Part shown: in pieces, positions 16,919 through 24,990 of the stretch | How positions within the stretch are numbered: the first letter of the stretch is position 1 | Layout: each line of letters starts with the position of its first letter | Source: an uncultured Allobosea sp. | GTDB lineage: Bacteria; Pseudomonadota; Alphaproteobacteria; Rhizobiales; Beijerinckiaceae | Reading direction: 5' to 3' | DNA length: 64,000 bases | Assembly (NCBI RefSeq): GCF_945957345.1 | Contig: NZ_CAMFKW010000015.1 | Coordinates: forward strand, 1-64,000 | Translations under genes and position numbers: made by a program | Notes under the pieces: generated by a model | Databases searched by the model: none | What the model was told of the DNA's origin: nothing | The model's input: only the letters and a program-made list of their open reading frames with translations

Positions 16919-17959
16919 ATGACCCGCATCTTCCGCTCCGTCTCGACCTATGTAGCGCTCGCCATCGGCCTCATCGGCCTCGGCATCATTCTCTACGCCT
17001 GGCGGCTGCCGCCCTTCACGAGCGCGATCGAGGTGACCGAGAACGCCTATGTCCGAGGCCAGGTCACTGTGATCGCACCGCAGCTTGCCGGCTATGTCGC
17101 GGAGGTGCCGGTGCAGGACTTCGCGACCGTGAAGCAGGGTGATCTGCTCCTGCGCATCGACGACCGCATCTATGCGCAGAAGCTAGAACAGGCCCGCGCC
17201 GGCTTGGCCGCCCAGCGCGCCGCGCTCGCCAATTCCGACCAGTCCCGCGCCGCCGCCGAAGCCCGGCTGCGCGCCGCCGTCGCCAATGTCGCCAGCGCCG
17301 AAGCCGCCTTGCGCACGGCCGAGGCGAACTGGGGCCGCATCGAGCCGCTACGCGAGCGCGGCGTCGTCAGCCAGACCTCGACCGACCAGAGCCAGCAGGC
17401 GCTCGATCAGGCGCGCGCTTCCATCACATCGACCAATGCCGCCGCCGAAGTCGCCCGCCAGGACATCCAGACCGCCATCGTCAACCGCCAGTCGCTCGTC
17501 GCGGCCGTCGAGGGTGCGGAAGCCGCCGTCCATCTCGCCGAGATCGATCTCAGCAACACGCGCGTCATCGCCCCGCAGGACGGGCGGCTGGGCGAAGTCT
17601 CGGCCCGGCTCGGCCAATACGTCTCGGCCGGCACGCAGTTGATGGCGCTGGTGCCGACCCAAGTCTGGGTCATCGCCAACTTCAAGGAGACACAGCTCGC
17701 CGGCATGCGCACCGGCCAACCGGTCAGCTTCACCGTCGATGCCCTGCGCCATGCCCGGCTCACCGGCAAGATCGAGCGGTTCTCGCCGGCGGCCGGCTCC
17801 GAGTTCAGCGTGATCAGGCCTGAGAACGCGACCGGCAATTTCATCAAGATCGCCCAGCGCGTGCCGGTCCGCATCATCGTCGATCCCGGACAGCCTCTCG
17901 CGAAGGAGCTGGCGCCCGGCATGTCGGTGGTGGTCAGCGTCGATACGGCGCAGCGCTGA
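16919..17959 (+). CDS. HlyD/EmrA family efflux adaptor
   Basis: 346 aa, starting 13 bp after the MFS gene. One N-terminal transmembrane helix (~residues 8-28), then a barrel-sandwich (biotinyl-lipoyl-like) half (AYVRGQVTVIAPQLAGYVAEVPV), an alanine-rich coiled-coil hairpin (~residues 85-195) and the second lipoyl half (STRVIAPQDGRLGEV-like, read here as NTRVIAPQDGRLGEVSARLG), ending in a beta-barrel domain. It bridges the MFS pump to an outer membrane channel. Same operon as marR and the MFS gene. Confidence 0.9.
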   Translation: MTRIFRSVSTYVALAIGLIGLGIILYAWRLPPFTSAIEVTENAYVRGQVTVIAPQLAGYVAEVPVQDFATVKQGDLLLRIDDRIYAQKLEQARAGLAAQRAALANSDQSRAAAEARLRAAVANVASAEAALRTAEANWGRIEPLRERGVVSQTSTDQSQQALDQARASITSTNAAAEVARQDIQTAIVNRQSLVAAVEGAEAAVHLAEIDLSNTRVIAPQDGRLGEVSARLGQYVSAGTQLMALVPTQVWVIANFKETQLAGMRTGQPVSFTVDALRHARLTGKIERFSPAAGSEFSVIRPENATGNFIKIAQRVPVRIIVDPGQPLAKELAPGMSVVVSVDTAQR

Positions 17960-19180
17960 TCAGGCCAGCGTCGCCAGCCGCTCCAGCAGAAGCCGCGTAT
18001 CCGTGGCATTCTGATAGAGCCCGAAACCGAGGCGCAGACGGTCTCCACGCAGATCGGTGACGATGCCGGCCTGCGCCAGCCTCTCATGCCAGACCGGGGC
18101 GTCGGCATGGCGGAAGGTCAGGAAATTGCCGCGCGCCGGATCCGAGGGCGGCACGACGAGGTTCTCGATCGCGAGCACGCCGCAAGGCCGGTGCGCGAGT
18201 CCTTCCGCAACGATGGCCTGCAAGGCATGGGCATGAGCATGGATCGCAGCCGCGTCGAGGCCCTTCGCACCGAGCCAGTCGAACACCGCACCCATGCGGT
18301 AGAGGCCGGATGGATCGAAGGTGGCGCCCATGAAGCGCCAGCCGCCTTCGGCATAGGCCACGCCTCCTTGCGGCCCCGAGAGCGCACCGAACGAGGCATA
18401 CCAGCCGGTATCGCGCGGCCGCATCGCGAAGCCGGGCGGGCAGTGCATGAAGCAGGCCCCCTCGCCCGCCATGGCGTATTTATAGCCGCCGGCGATGTAG
18501 AACACCTTGTCGGCGACGGCGGACAGATCGGTCGGCCGCGCCAGGAAGCCGTGATAGCCGTCGATGACGACGAGGCGCTCCGGTGCGGAGACGCCGGCGA
18601 CGAGCCCTTCCAGATCGGTCAGCGCGTAACCGGAATTGAACTGCACCTGGCTGACGAAGACCATGTCGGGATTGCCGGCCTCAGCAGCGGCGACCAGACG
18701 TTCGGTGAAATCAGCGAAGGGCTCGGCCGGCACGATGGTGAGCGCGATCAGCCCTTCCTCGGCCAGCCGCTCGATCTGTCGCCGGAAGGAGTGGAATTCG
18801 GCATCGCTGGTCAGGATGCGCGGCACCCGGTCCCGTGGCAGGCAGGAGAGAAGCCGGTTGACGAATTCATGGGTGTTGTTGGCGGGTACAAGCCCGCCGA
18901 TCCCCGGCAGATTGAGATGACGGGCGACACCTTGCGCGGCCTTCTGCCAGACCGGGCCGAGTACCTCCTCCCATTTGCCGTCGATAAGACGCGCTGCATC
19001 GTCCCAGCAGCGCAATTGCGCTTCGCGGGTGACATCCGGCCAGAAATGATGGCTGTGGGCGGCGAAATGCAGTTGTTCCGGCCAGTTCTGGCGGAACCGG
19101 GAGAACTCCGCCGCAAGATCGAGGGCCGCCCCGATGGCCTGGGCGGAAACGGTCGTCGCCTGGTCGCTCGCCATCGTCAT
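17960..19180 (-). CDS. PLP-dependent class V aminotransferase-fold enzyme, kynureninase-like
   Basis: 406 aa. Fold-type I PLP enzyme: the cofactor lysine is probably Lys234 in GGYKYAMAGEG, with Asp207 and His210 in VIDGYHG upstream. The layout (ANNTHEFVNRLL phosphate-binding region, then D..H, then YKY) parallels kynureninase. It is divergent from tryptophan 2,3-dioxygenase with only 87 bp between, which supports a role in kynurenine cleavage to anthranilate and alanine. The family match by itself does not settle the substrate; a related lyase or desulfurase-like activity is possible. No kynurenine formamidase gene is nearby. It converges with the EmrA-like gene with no gap. Confidence 0.75.
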   Translation of the reverse strand: MTMASDQATTVSAQAIGAALDLAAEFSRFRQNWPEQLHFAAHSHHFWPDVTREAQLRCWDDAARLIDGKWEEVLGPVWQKAAQGVARHLNLPGIGGLVPANNTHEFVNRLLSCLPRDRVPRILTSDAEFHSFRRQIERLAEEGLIALTIVPAEPFADFTERLVAAAEAGNPDMVFVSQVQFNSGYALTDLEGLVAGVSAPERLVVIDGYHGFLARPTDLSAVADKVFYIAGGYKYAMAGEGACFMHCPPGFAMRPRDTGWYASFGALSGPQGGVAYAEGGWRFMGATFDPSGLYRMGAVFDWLGAKGLDAAAIHAHAHALQAIVAEGLAHRPCGVLAIENLVVPPSDPARGNFLTFRHADAPVWHERLAQAGIVTDLRGDRLRLGFGLYQNATDTRLLLERLATLA

Positions 19181-19203
19181 GCCTTGCCCGCCCGCTAAAA
19201 TAC

Positions 19204-19215
19204 TTTAAACTTAAA
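19204..19215. promoter_or_regulatory. AT-rich palindrome in the kynureninase-like/kynA divergent promoter
   Basis: TTTAA-AC-TTAAA within the AT-rich stretch TACTTTAAACTTAAAATATA, centred between the two divergent starts. It contrasts with the surrounding GC-rich DNA and could be an operator shared by both genes. No regulator gene lies next to it. Confidence 0.4.
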
Positions 19216-19267
19216 ATATATCGCGCCTTCCTGTCGTCAAGGCGCGCCGCGAGCGAGGGCTTAAGCG

Positions 19268-20116
19268 ATGGCAACCGGCACGGGCGAGCAGCACAGCCGC
19301 ATCGAACCCGGCATGCAGACCGACTTCAAGGAGCGGATGGATTACGGCTCCTATCTTGGCCTCGACCTGCTGCTCGCGGCGCAGAAGCCGCTGAGCGACG
19401 CCCCCGACGAATTGCTCTTCATCACCATCCATCAGGTCCAGGAACTCTGGCTGAAGCTCGCCACGCACGAGCTCGATGGCGCCATCGCGGCGATCCGGGA
19501 CGACCAGTTGCAGCCCGCCTTCAAGTCGCTGGCGCGCGTCTCGCGCATCCAGTCACAGCTCGTCACCGCCTGGGACGTGCTCTCGACCATGACGCCGGCC
19601 GACTACCTCGCCTTCCGCGATGCGCTCGGCCAGTCCTCCGGCTTCCAGTCGTACCAGTATCGCGCGCTGGAATTCCGCCTCGGCGCCAAGGACCCGCGCA
19701 TGCTGGCGATGCACCGGCACCACCCCGAGAACCACGCCCATCTGCAAGAACTGCTGGAGGCCCCCAGCCTCTATGACGAGGCGCTGCGCCTGCTCGCCCG
19801 GCGCGGGCTGGCGATCCCGTCCGACTGCGTCGAGCGCGACTGGAGCGTGCCGCATGCCGTCAGCGACGCGGTGAAGGCGGCCTGGCTCTCGATCTATCGC
19901 GATACGCAAGCTCATTTCGATCTCTACGAGCTCGCCGAGGAGCTGGTCGATCTCGAAGACCAGTTCCAGCAATGGCGCTTCCGCCACATGAAGACGGTCG
20001 AGCGCATCATCGGCTTCAAGCCGGGCACCGGCGGCTCCAGCGGCGTCAAGTTCCTCAAGACCGCGCTGGAGCGCTCCTTCTTTCCCGAACTCTGGCAATT
20101 GCGCAGCGAATTGTGA
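19268..20116 (+). CDS. kynA: Tryptophan 2,3-dioxygenase
   Basis: 282 aa. Heme enzyme opening the indole ring of L-tryptophan to N-formylkynurenine. Conserved features: MDYGSYLGLDLLL, the heme/substrate region FITIHQVQELWLK, the arginine-rich RALEFRLG block and the C-terminal WRFRHMKTVERIIGFKPGTGGSSG. Length fits bacterial TDO. Divergent from the kynureninase-like gene, making a two-gene tryptophan catabolic unit. Confidence 0.95.
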   Translation: MATGTGEQHSRIEPGMQTDFKERMDYGSYLGLDLLLAAQKPLSDAPDELLFITIHQVQELWLKLATHELDGAIAAIRDDQLQPAFKSLARVSRIQSQLVTAWDVLSTMTPADYLAFRDALGQSSGFQSYQYRALEFRLGAKDPRMLAMHRHHPENHAHLQELLEAPSLYDEALRLLARRGLAIPSDCVERDWSVPHAVSDAVKAAWLSIYRDTQAHFDLYELAEELVDLEDQFQQWRFRHMKTVERIIGFKPGTGGSSGVKFLKTALERSFFPELWQLRSEL

Positions 20117-20198
20117 GGCCTGCGCCCTGCGTCGCCGCGATGACGCGGCTGCAACGGCATCGATTGTCCGGCTTGATTGGAACTGCTAAACAGTAGCC

Positions 20199-20372
20199 AT
20201 GTCGCCGTGTGAGCATCATTTGCAGCGCTTCTGCGCCGTGCAGGGAGAGGGCCATCTGCCGCCCCTGCCGACGACGCAGGACTTTGCCGCGCTGCATGAC
20301 CATGCCCGGCTGCCCTGGCGCTTTTTCGGCCGCTTCACCGCTTCGATTGCCGCAGGCCTTACCGGCGCCTGA
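20199..20372 (+). CDS. Possible 57-aa small protein
   Basis: An open frame from ATG 20199 to TGA 20372: MSPCEHHLQRFCAVQGEG at the start, then ...LPWRFFGRFTASIAAGLTGA. Codon third positions are GC-rich as in true genes here, and it fills the space between kynA and leuC. It has no clear ribosome site and no family I know, so it may be spurious. A short ACTG/CAGT hairpin precedes it. Confidence 0.25.
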   Translation: MSPCEHHLQRFCAVQGEGHLPPLPTTQDFAALHDHARLPWRFFGRFTASIAAGLTGA

Positions 20373-20374
20373 GA

Positions 20375-20396
20375 CCGGCCGCTTGCGCGCGGCCGG
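20375..20396. terminator. GC hairpin upstream of leuC
   Basis: Perfect 8-bp stem CCGGCCGC / GCGGCCGG with loop TTGCGC. No T-run follows; it could be a weak terminator or attenuator-like structure in the leuC leader. Confidence 0.3.
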
Positions 20397-20481
20397 CGAC
20401 AGGCGAAGCGTTTTGCGCGCTGGCCCGAAGCGAGCCGGCGCATGATCTCCAAAACCGATTTCAGAAGACCGAGACCAAGCC

Positions 20482-21900
20482 ATGACTGCGACCAAGGGTC
20501 CCCAGACGCTCTACGACAAGATCTTCGACGACCACGTCGTCGACCGGCAGGATGACGGCACCTGCCTGCTCTATATCGACCGCCACCTCGTCCACGAGGT
20601 CACGAGCCCGCAGGCCTTCGAGGGCCTGCGCATGACCGGCCGCAAGGTCCGCAGCCCTGAGAAGACGCTCGCCGTCGTCGACCACAACATCCCGACGACC
20701 GACCGCACCAAGGGCATCGCGGAAGAGGAAAGCCGCATCCAGGTCGAGGCGCTCGCCAAGAACGCCCGCGACTTCGGCGTCGAGTATTTCAACGAGCTCG
20801 ACAAGCGCCAGGGCATCGTCCACATCGTCGGCCCCGAGCAGGGCTTCACCCTGCCCGGCACCACGATCGTCTGCGGTGACTCGCACACCTCGACGCACGG
20901 CGCCTTCGGCGCACTCGCCCACGGCATCGGCACCTCGGAGGTCGAGCATGTGCTCGCCACCCAGACGCTGATCCAGAAGAAGGCGATGAACATGCTCGTC
21001 CAGGTGGACGGCACGCCTGCGCCCGGCGTCGGCGCCAAGGACATCACGCTGGCGATCATCGGCGAGATCGGCACTGCCGGGGGCACCGGCTCGGTGATCG
21101 AATATGCAGGCGAAGCGATCCGCGGCCTGACCATGGAAGGCCGCATGACGGTCTGCAACATGTCGATCGAGGGCGGTGCCCGCGCCGGCATGGTCGCGCC
21201 GGACGAGAAGGCTTTCAGCTATCTGAAGGGCCGCCCGAAAGCGCCACAGGGCGCCGCCTGGGATGCCGCCGTGCGCTACTGGGAGACGCTGCGCACCGAC
21301 GAGGGCGCGCATTTCGACCGCATCGTCCGCCTCGACGCCGCCAACCTGCCGCCGATCGTCTCCTGGGGCACCAGCCCCGAGGACGTGATCTCGGTCACCG
21401 GCGCGGTTCCGGACCCGGAGCTGATCGTCGACGAGGTCAAGCGCGCCTCGAAGAAGCGGGCGCTTGAGTATATGGGCCTGACCGCCGGCACCAAGATCAC
21501 CGACATCCCGCTCGACGTGATCTGGATCGGCTCCTGCACCAATGGCCGCATCGAGGACCTACGCACGGTCGCCAAGATCGTCGAGGGCAAGAAACTCCAT
21601 GAAAGCCTCGACTACGGCATGATCGTTCCCGGCTCCGGCCTGGTGAAGGAGCAGGCCGAGGCCGAGGGTCTCGACAAGATCTTCATCGCCGCCGGCTTCG
21701 AATGGCGCGAGCCCGGCTGCTCGATGTGCCTCGGCATGAACCCGGACCAGCTCAAGCCCGGCCAGCGCGCCGCCTCGACCTCGAACCGCAATTTCGAGGG
21801 TCGTCAGGGCTATCGCGGCCGCACCCACCTCGTCTCGCCGGCCATGGCGGCGGCGGCGGCCCTCACCGGCCGCTTCGTCGACGTTCGTACGCTGGGCTGA
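20482..21900 (+). CDS. leuC: 3-isopropylmalate dehydratase large subunit
   Basis: 472 aa. Aconitase-family large subunit that, with LeuD, isomerises 2- to 3-isopropylmalate in leucine synthesis. The 4Fe-4S ligands are the cysteine of IGSCTNGR (~residue 353) and the pair in [11 protein letters not shown] (~413-416). Also visible: [28 protein letters not shown] and [17 protein letters not shown]. Full length. leuD follows after two small genes on the same strand, so the whole set 20482-23246 may be one operon. Confidence 0.97.
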   Translation: MTATKGPQTLYDKIFDDHVVDRQDDGTCLLYIDRHLVHEVTSPQAFEGLRMTGRKVRSPEKTLAVVDHNIPTTDRTKGIAEEESRIQVEALAKNARDFGVEYFNELDKRQGIVHIVGPEQGFTLPGTTIVCGDSHTSTHGAFGALAHGIGTSEVEHVLATQTLIQKKAMNMLVQVDGTPAPGVGAKDITLAIIGEIGTAGGTGSVIEYAGEAIRGLTMEGRMTVCNMSIEGGARAGMVAPDEKAFSYLKGRPKAPQGAAWDAAVRYWETLRTDEGAHFDRIVRLDAANLPPIVSWGTSPEDVISVTGAVPDPELIVDEVKRASKKRALEYMGLTAGTKITDIPLDVIWIGSCTNGRIEDLRTVAKIVEGKKLHESLDYGMIVPGSGLVKEQAEAEGLDKIFIAAGFEWREPGCSMCLGMNPDQLKPGQRAASTSNRNFEGRQGYRGRTHLVSPAMAAAAALTGRFVDVRTLG

Positions 21901-21922
21901 CGTGCACAGCGGGGAGCTGACC

Positions 21923-22168
21923 ATGTCCAACGATCCCCGCGAAGCCGCCCGCGCCGCCGAATCCAAGGCGGCGCTGGACCGGGTCAAGCGCGACAGCGAA
22001 AGCCTGCTCGGCTCCTCGATGGGCCGGGCGGCCGATCATTTCTCGGGCGCGGATGCACCCGAGGGCGACAAGGTCGAGCTCTGGGGCCGGCGCATCGGCC
22101 GCTCCCTCTCGCTCGTCGGCGTCATCGTGCTGGCCTGGTGGCTCGGCCACCAATTGAAGATCTGGTGA
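21923..22168 (+). CDS. Small single-pass membrane protein
   Basis: 81 aa from ATG 21923 with GGGGAGC upstream. A charged, alanine-rich cytoplasmic N-terminus (~60 residues) followed by one transmembrane helix at the very end (SLSLVGVIVLAWWLGHQL). Its stop overlaps the start of the metallopeptidase gene (TGATG), so translation of the two is probably coupled. Function unknown; similar tail-anchored proteins are often found between leuC and leuD in Hyphomicrobiales. Confidence 0.65.
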   Translation: MSNDPREAARAAESKAALDRVKRDSESLLGSSMGRAADHFSGADAPEGDKVELWGRRIGRSLSLVGVIVLAWWLGHQLKIW

Positions 22169-22614
22169 TGGGCAAGGCCGTGGACGCCAGGGTCACGACA
22201 ACAACAGAGATCGACTGGGACGGCGTCAAGGCGCCGTCGCAGGAGGCGTTCGAGGTTCTGGCGCAAGCCGCCTTCGACCGCCTGCCGGAGGAATTCCGCG
22301 CGCTCTGCTCCGACGTGATCTTCAACGTCACCGAGTTCCCCGAGGACGACGTGCTGAAGGAGCTGGAGGCGGAAAGCCCGTTCGACCTGCTCGGCCTGTT
22401 CAGCGGCGTCGGCCTGCCGCAGCAGGGCTTCAGTCCCCAGACCGGCCAGATGCCCAACACCATCCACCTCTATCGCCGTCCGATCCTCGACTACTGGGCC
22501 GAACATGACGAGAACCTCGGCTCGATCGTCACCCATGTCATGGTCCACGAGATCGGCCACCATTTCGGCTTCTCCGACGAGGACATGGAAGCCATCGAAC
22601 AGGCGGCCGGCTGA
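22168..22614 (+). CDS. Zincin-like metallopeptidase family protein
   Basis: 148 aa from ATG 22168, overlapping the previous stop. Contains the zinc-protease motif [14 protein letters not shown] (HExxH plus a downstream Asp), placed near the C-terminus as in the short metallopeptidase family once called DUF1025. No signal peptide, so cytoplasmic. The biological substrate of this family is not known. Position between leuC and leuD suggests co-transcription and not a shared pathway. Confidence 0.82.
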   Translation: MGKAVDARVTTTTEIDWDGVKAPSQEAFEVLAQAAFDRLPEEFRALCSDVIFNVTEFPEDDVLKELEAESPFDLLGLFSGVGLPQQGFSPQTGQMPNTIHLYRRPILDYWAEHDENLGSIVTHVMVHEIGHHFGFSDEDMEAIEQAAG

Positions 22615-22643
22615 GCCCGGCCTTCAAGCAAGGACAAAAGACC

Positions 22644-23246
22644 ATGCAGCCCTTCACCACGCTGACCTCGACGCCCGCCCCCATGAAGGTGGTCAATGTC
22701 GACACCGACATGATCATCCCGAAGCAGTACCTGAAGACGATCAAGCGCACCGGCCTCGGCACCGCGCTGTTTTCGGAGATGCGCTACAAGGACGACGGCT
22801 CGGAGAACCCCGATTTCGTGCTGAACCAGCCGGCCTATCGCAAGGCGGAAATCCTCGTCGCCGGCGACAATTTCGGCTGCGGCTCGTCGCGCGAGCACGC
22901 GCCGTGGGCGCTGCTCGATTTCGGCATCCGCTGCGTGATCTCCACCAGCTTCGCCGACATCTTCTACAATAACTGCTTCAAGAACGGCATCCTGCCGATC
23001 AAGGTTACCCCGCAGCAGCTCGACATGCTGTTCGACGATGCCGAGCGCGGCTCCAACGCGACGCTGACGATCGACCTCGCGAACCAGACGATCAAGGGTC
23101 CGGATGGCGGCGAGATCACCTTCGAGATCGACCCGTTCCGCAAGCACTGCCTGCTCAACGGCCTCGACGACATCGGCCTGACCATGGAGAAGGGCACGAA
23201 GATCGACGCCTACGAGGAAAAGCTGAAGCAGCGCGCTTGGGCTTGA
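22644..23246 (+). CDS. leuD: 3-isopropylmalate dehydratase small subunit
   Basis: 200 aa. Swivel-domain partner of LeuC. Diagnostic segments: [21 protein letters not shown], the active-site loop [15 protein letters not shown] and [20 protein letters not shown]. Normal length. It ends 16 bp before a palindromic repeat associated with the GIY-YIG gene. Confidence 0.97.
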   Translation: MQPFTTLTSTPAPMKVVNVDTDMIIPKQYLKTIKRTGLGTALFSEMRYKDDGSENPDFVLNQPAYRKAEILVAGDNFGCGSSREHAPWALLDFGIRCVISTSFADIFYNNCFKNGILPIKVTPQQLDMLFDDAERGSNATLTIDLANQTIKGPDGGEITFEIDPFRKHCLLNGLDDIGLTMEKGTKIDAYEEKLKQRAWA

Positions 23247-23257
23247 GCGACAGCGGA

Positions 23258-23629
23258 CTAGCAGCCCTCATCCTGAGGAGCCGTTCCGTCAGGAACGGCG
23301 TCTCGAAGGACGGGGGCTGCGGGTCGATTGCCGCGTTTTGAGAGCGTTCGAAGACGGTCAAACTGCCCGGCGACAAGAGCTTCTTTCTTTCGGCGAGACC
23401 AGCCCTTGATCCGACGTTCCATTGCAATCGCGTCGGTGATAACCGGGAAATGCTGGGCAAACACTAGCTCGACAGGAAGACGTGTCGCAGTGAACGAGTT
23501 CTCGTACCGCTTAGTGTTGTGCTCAGCGACACGCTTCTCCACAGCTTCGCGTGTCGAGCCGGTATAATAGGAATCGTCGGCGCAGCGAAGAATGTAGACC
23601 CAACACCCATCTGCGTCTTGCATTCCCAT
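23258..23629 (-). CDS. Small GIY-YIG nuclease
   Basis: 123 aa. Single GIY-YIG domain: VYIL (11-14), YYTG (21-24), an arginine around Arg33 in KRVAEHN, and the catalytic glutamate probably Glu71 in AMERRIKGWSRRKKEAL. This matches the short YhbQ/UPF0213-like class. Residues 104-123 (AAPVLRDAVPDGTAPQDEGC) are encoded by repeat copy A, so the tail is not part of the fold. ATG 23629 is listed; ATG 23623 has better spacing to the GGGGAG ribosome site. The gene fills the interval between two inverted family-2 palindromes and nothing else, inserted between the convergent leuD and DUF1501 genes. Role in repeat movement is inferred only. Confidence 0.88.
   Translation of the reverse strand: MGMQDADGCWVYILRCADDSYYTGSTREAVEKRVAEHNTKRYENSFTATRLPVELVFAQHFPVITDAIAMERRIKGWSRRKKEALVAGQFDRLRTLSKRGNRPAAPVLRDAVPDGTAPQDEGC
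23263..23312 (-). repeat. REP-like palindrome, family 2, copy A (type-2 end)
   Basis: Starts AGCCCTCATCCTGAGGAG, then the hairpin CCGTTCC-GTCA-GGAACGG, then CGTCTCGAAGGACG. It is the left member of an inverted pair with copy B (23666-23716) around the GIY-YIG gene and encodes the last 17-20 residues of that protein. Homologous to 57924-57967, which shares the AAGGACG inner end. Confidence 0.85.
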
Positions 23630-23665
23630 GCTCCCCAGATGCGTCGGTTTTGAGTGTCCCGCGTA

Positions 23666-23716
23666 CTCTGGACCATCCTTCGAGACGCCGCTTCGCGGCT
23701 CCTCAGGATGAGGGCT
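23666..23716 (-). repeat. REP-like palindrome, family 2, copy B (type-1 end)
   Basis: Read on the minus strand: AGCCCTCATCCTGAGGAG, hairpin GCCGC-GAA-GCGGC, GTCTCGAAGGAT, then GGTCCAGAG. It lies about 37 bp upstream of the GIY-YIG start and is inverted relative to copy A. Its inner end (AAGGAT..TCCAGAG) matches copy C in uvrC and not copy A, so the two ends of the element differ. Confidence 0.85.
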
Positions 23717-23734
23717 CTGCGTTCGAAAGCAATA

Positions 23735-24988
23735 TCAGACCACCAGCCCCTGCAAAGGCTTGAGCCCACCCGTCTCCGGAAACACCTTCTCGGCCAGAAC
23801 CGGCCCAGATAAGCCGAAGAGCTCCGAGACCACCCCCTTGGCCACGGCCCGGACATCCGTCGTCGGCTTGAGATCGCGGTTCTGGTAAAGCTGCTCGGGC
23901 TTCAGGCCGGGCCAATCGGCAACCACCCGACCGCCCTTCACGCCGCCTCCTATGAGGAAGGCGACCGTGCCGGTGCCATGATCGGTCCCGGTCGTGCCGT
24001 TGACCGCAGCGGTCCGGCCGAACTCAGTCGCGACCATCACAACCGTATCCTTCCAGACCGGTGCCAAGCCCTGCTCGAAGGCGGCGAAGGCGCCATCGAG
24101 CCCGCCGAGCAGATTGGCGAGCCTTCCCTTGGCCCCGCCTTCGTTCGCATGGGTATCCCAGCCTTCGAAGGCGAGCGCGGCGATGCGCGGCCCGTCATCG
24201 GCGCCGACCAGCCCCGCCGCGCCTTCGGCGATGCGGCGCATCCCGTCGGCCGTGTCAGGCCCGCCGCCACCCTTCTGCTCGCCGGCCATGCCGCGCCTTT
24301 GCGCGACCCCTTCCGTTTCGATCGCCTCTGCCAGCGCCCGCGCCAAAGCCGGATCGCGCTGGCCATAGAGATCGGCAAGCCGCATCGTCAGGTCGCTGCC
24401 GGCGCGCGCCATCCGCGGCGGCGCCCAGCCCAGCACGGGCGCGGCGCCGCGCACCACCAGCGGCGGCACGACGCCGACACCGAGTACGCCCTTGCGCGAG
24501 ACGCCGTCGCCAGCCGGCAGATTGGCGATAAGTCGGTTGAGCCAGCCGCTCTGCGTGTGTCCCGCGCCGGGCTGGCCGCTTTCCAGAACGTCCTGCCCGT
24601 CGAAATGCGAGCGCTCGCGATAGCCCGTCGCCGCGGCATGGACGATCGTCGCCTGCCCCTGCTTGTAGAGCCGCGCCAGGTTCGGCATCGCCGGATGCAG
24701 GTAGAAGAACCCGTCGAGCGGCAGCGCCGCCTCCGGCCCGTCCTTGGCGAGTGCGATGCCCTCGCGCAGGCCGGCATAATCGGGGTCGCCGATCGGCGGC
24801 ACGGCCGAGAGCCCATCGAGCGCGCCGCGCAGGATGACCAGCACGAAGCGCGGATCGCGCGCACCCGCCGCCGCATAGGCGAATTTCGGCACGAAGGACC
24901 AGGCGAAGAGGGCGCCGGCCGCACCGAGCACGGCGCGGCGCGACGGCGTCATCCGTTCGCAATCGTCATCGTCGTGAGGAGCCATCAT
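23735..24988 (-). CDS. DUF1501 protein, Tat-exported
   Basis: 417 aa. ATG 24988 is chosen because GGAGG lies 7 bases upstream; a GTG at 24994 would overlap that site. The N-terminus has a Tat-like motif (SRRAVLGAAGALFAW). The body fits DUF1501, a domain of the sulfatase/alkaline phosphatase-like superfamily: FVLVILRGALDGL, HPAMPNL, VATEFGRTAAVNGTTGTDHGTGTVAFLIGGGVKGG. Operon with the upstream DUF1800 gene (stop and start regions nearly touch). The two domains occur together widely in bacteria but their function is unknown. Confidence 0.88.
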   Translation of the reverse strand: MMAPHDDDDCERMTPSRRAVLGAAGALFAWSFVPKFAYAAAGARDPRFVLVILRGALDGLSAVPPIGDPDYAGLREGIALAKDGPEAALPLDGFFYLHPAMPNLARLYKQGQATIVHAAATGYRERSHFDGQDVLESGQPGAGHTQSGWLNRLIANLPAGDGVSRKGVLGVGVVPPLVVRGAAPVLGWAPPRMARAGSDLTMRLADLYGQRDPALARALAEAIETEGVAQRRGMAGEQKGGGGPDTADGMRRIAEGAAGLVGADDGPRIAALAFEGWDTHANEGGAKGRLANLLGGLDGAFAAFEQGLAPVWKDTVVMVATEFGRTAAVNGTTGTDHGTGTVAFLIGGGVKGGRVVADWPGLKPEQLYQNRDLKPTTDVRAVAKGVVSELFGLSGPVLAEKVFPETGGLKPLQGLVV

Positions 24989-24990
24989 CG

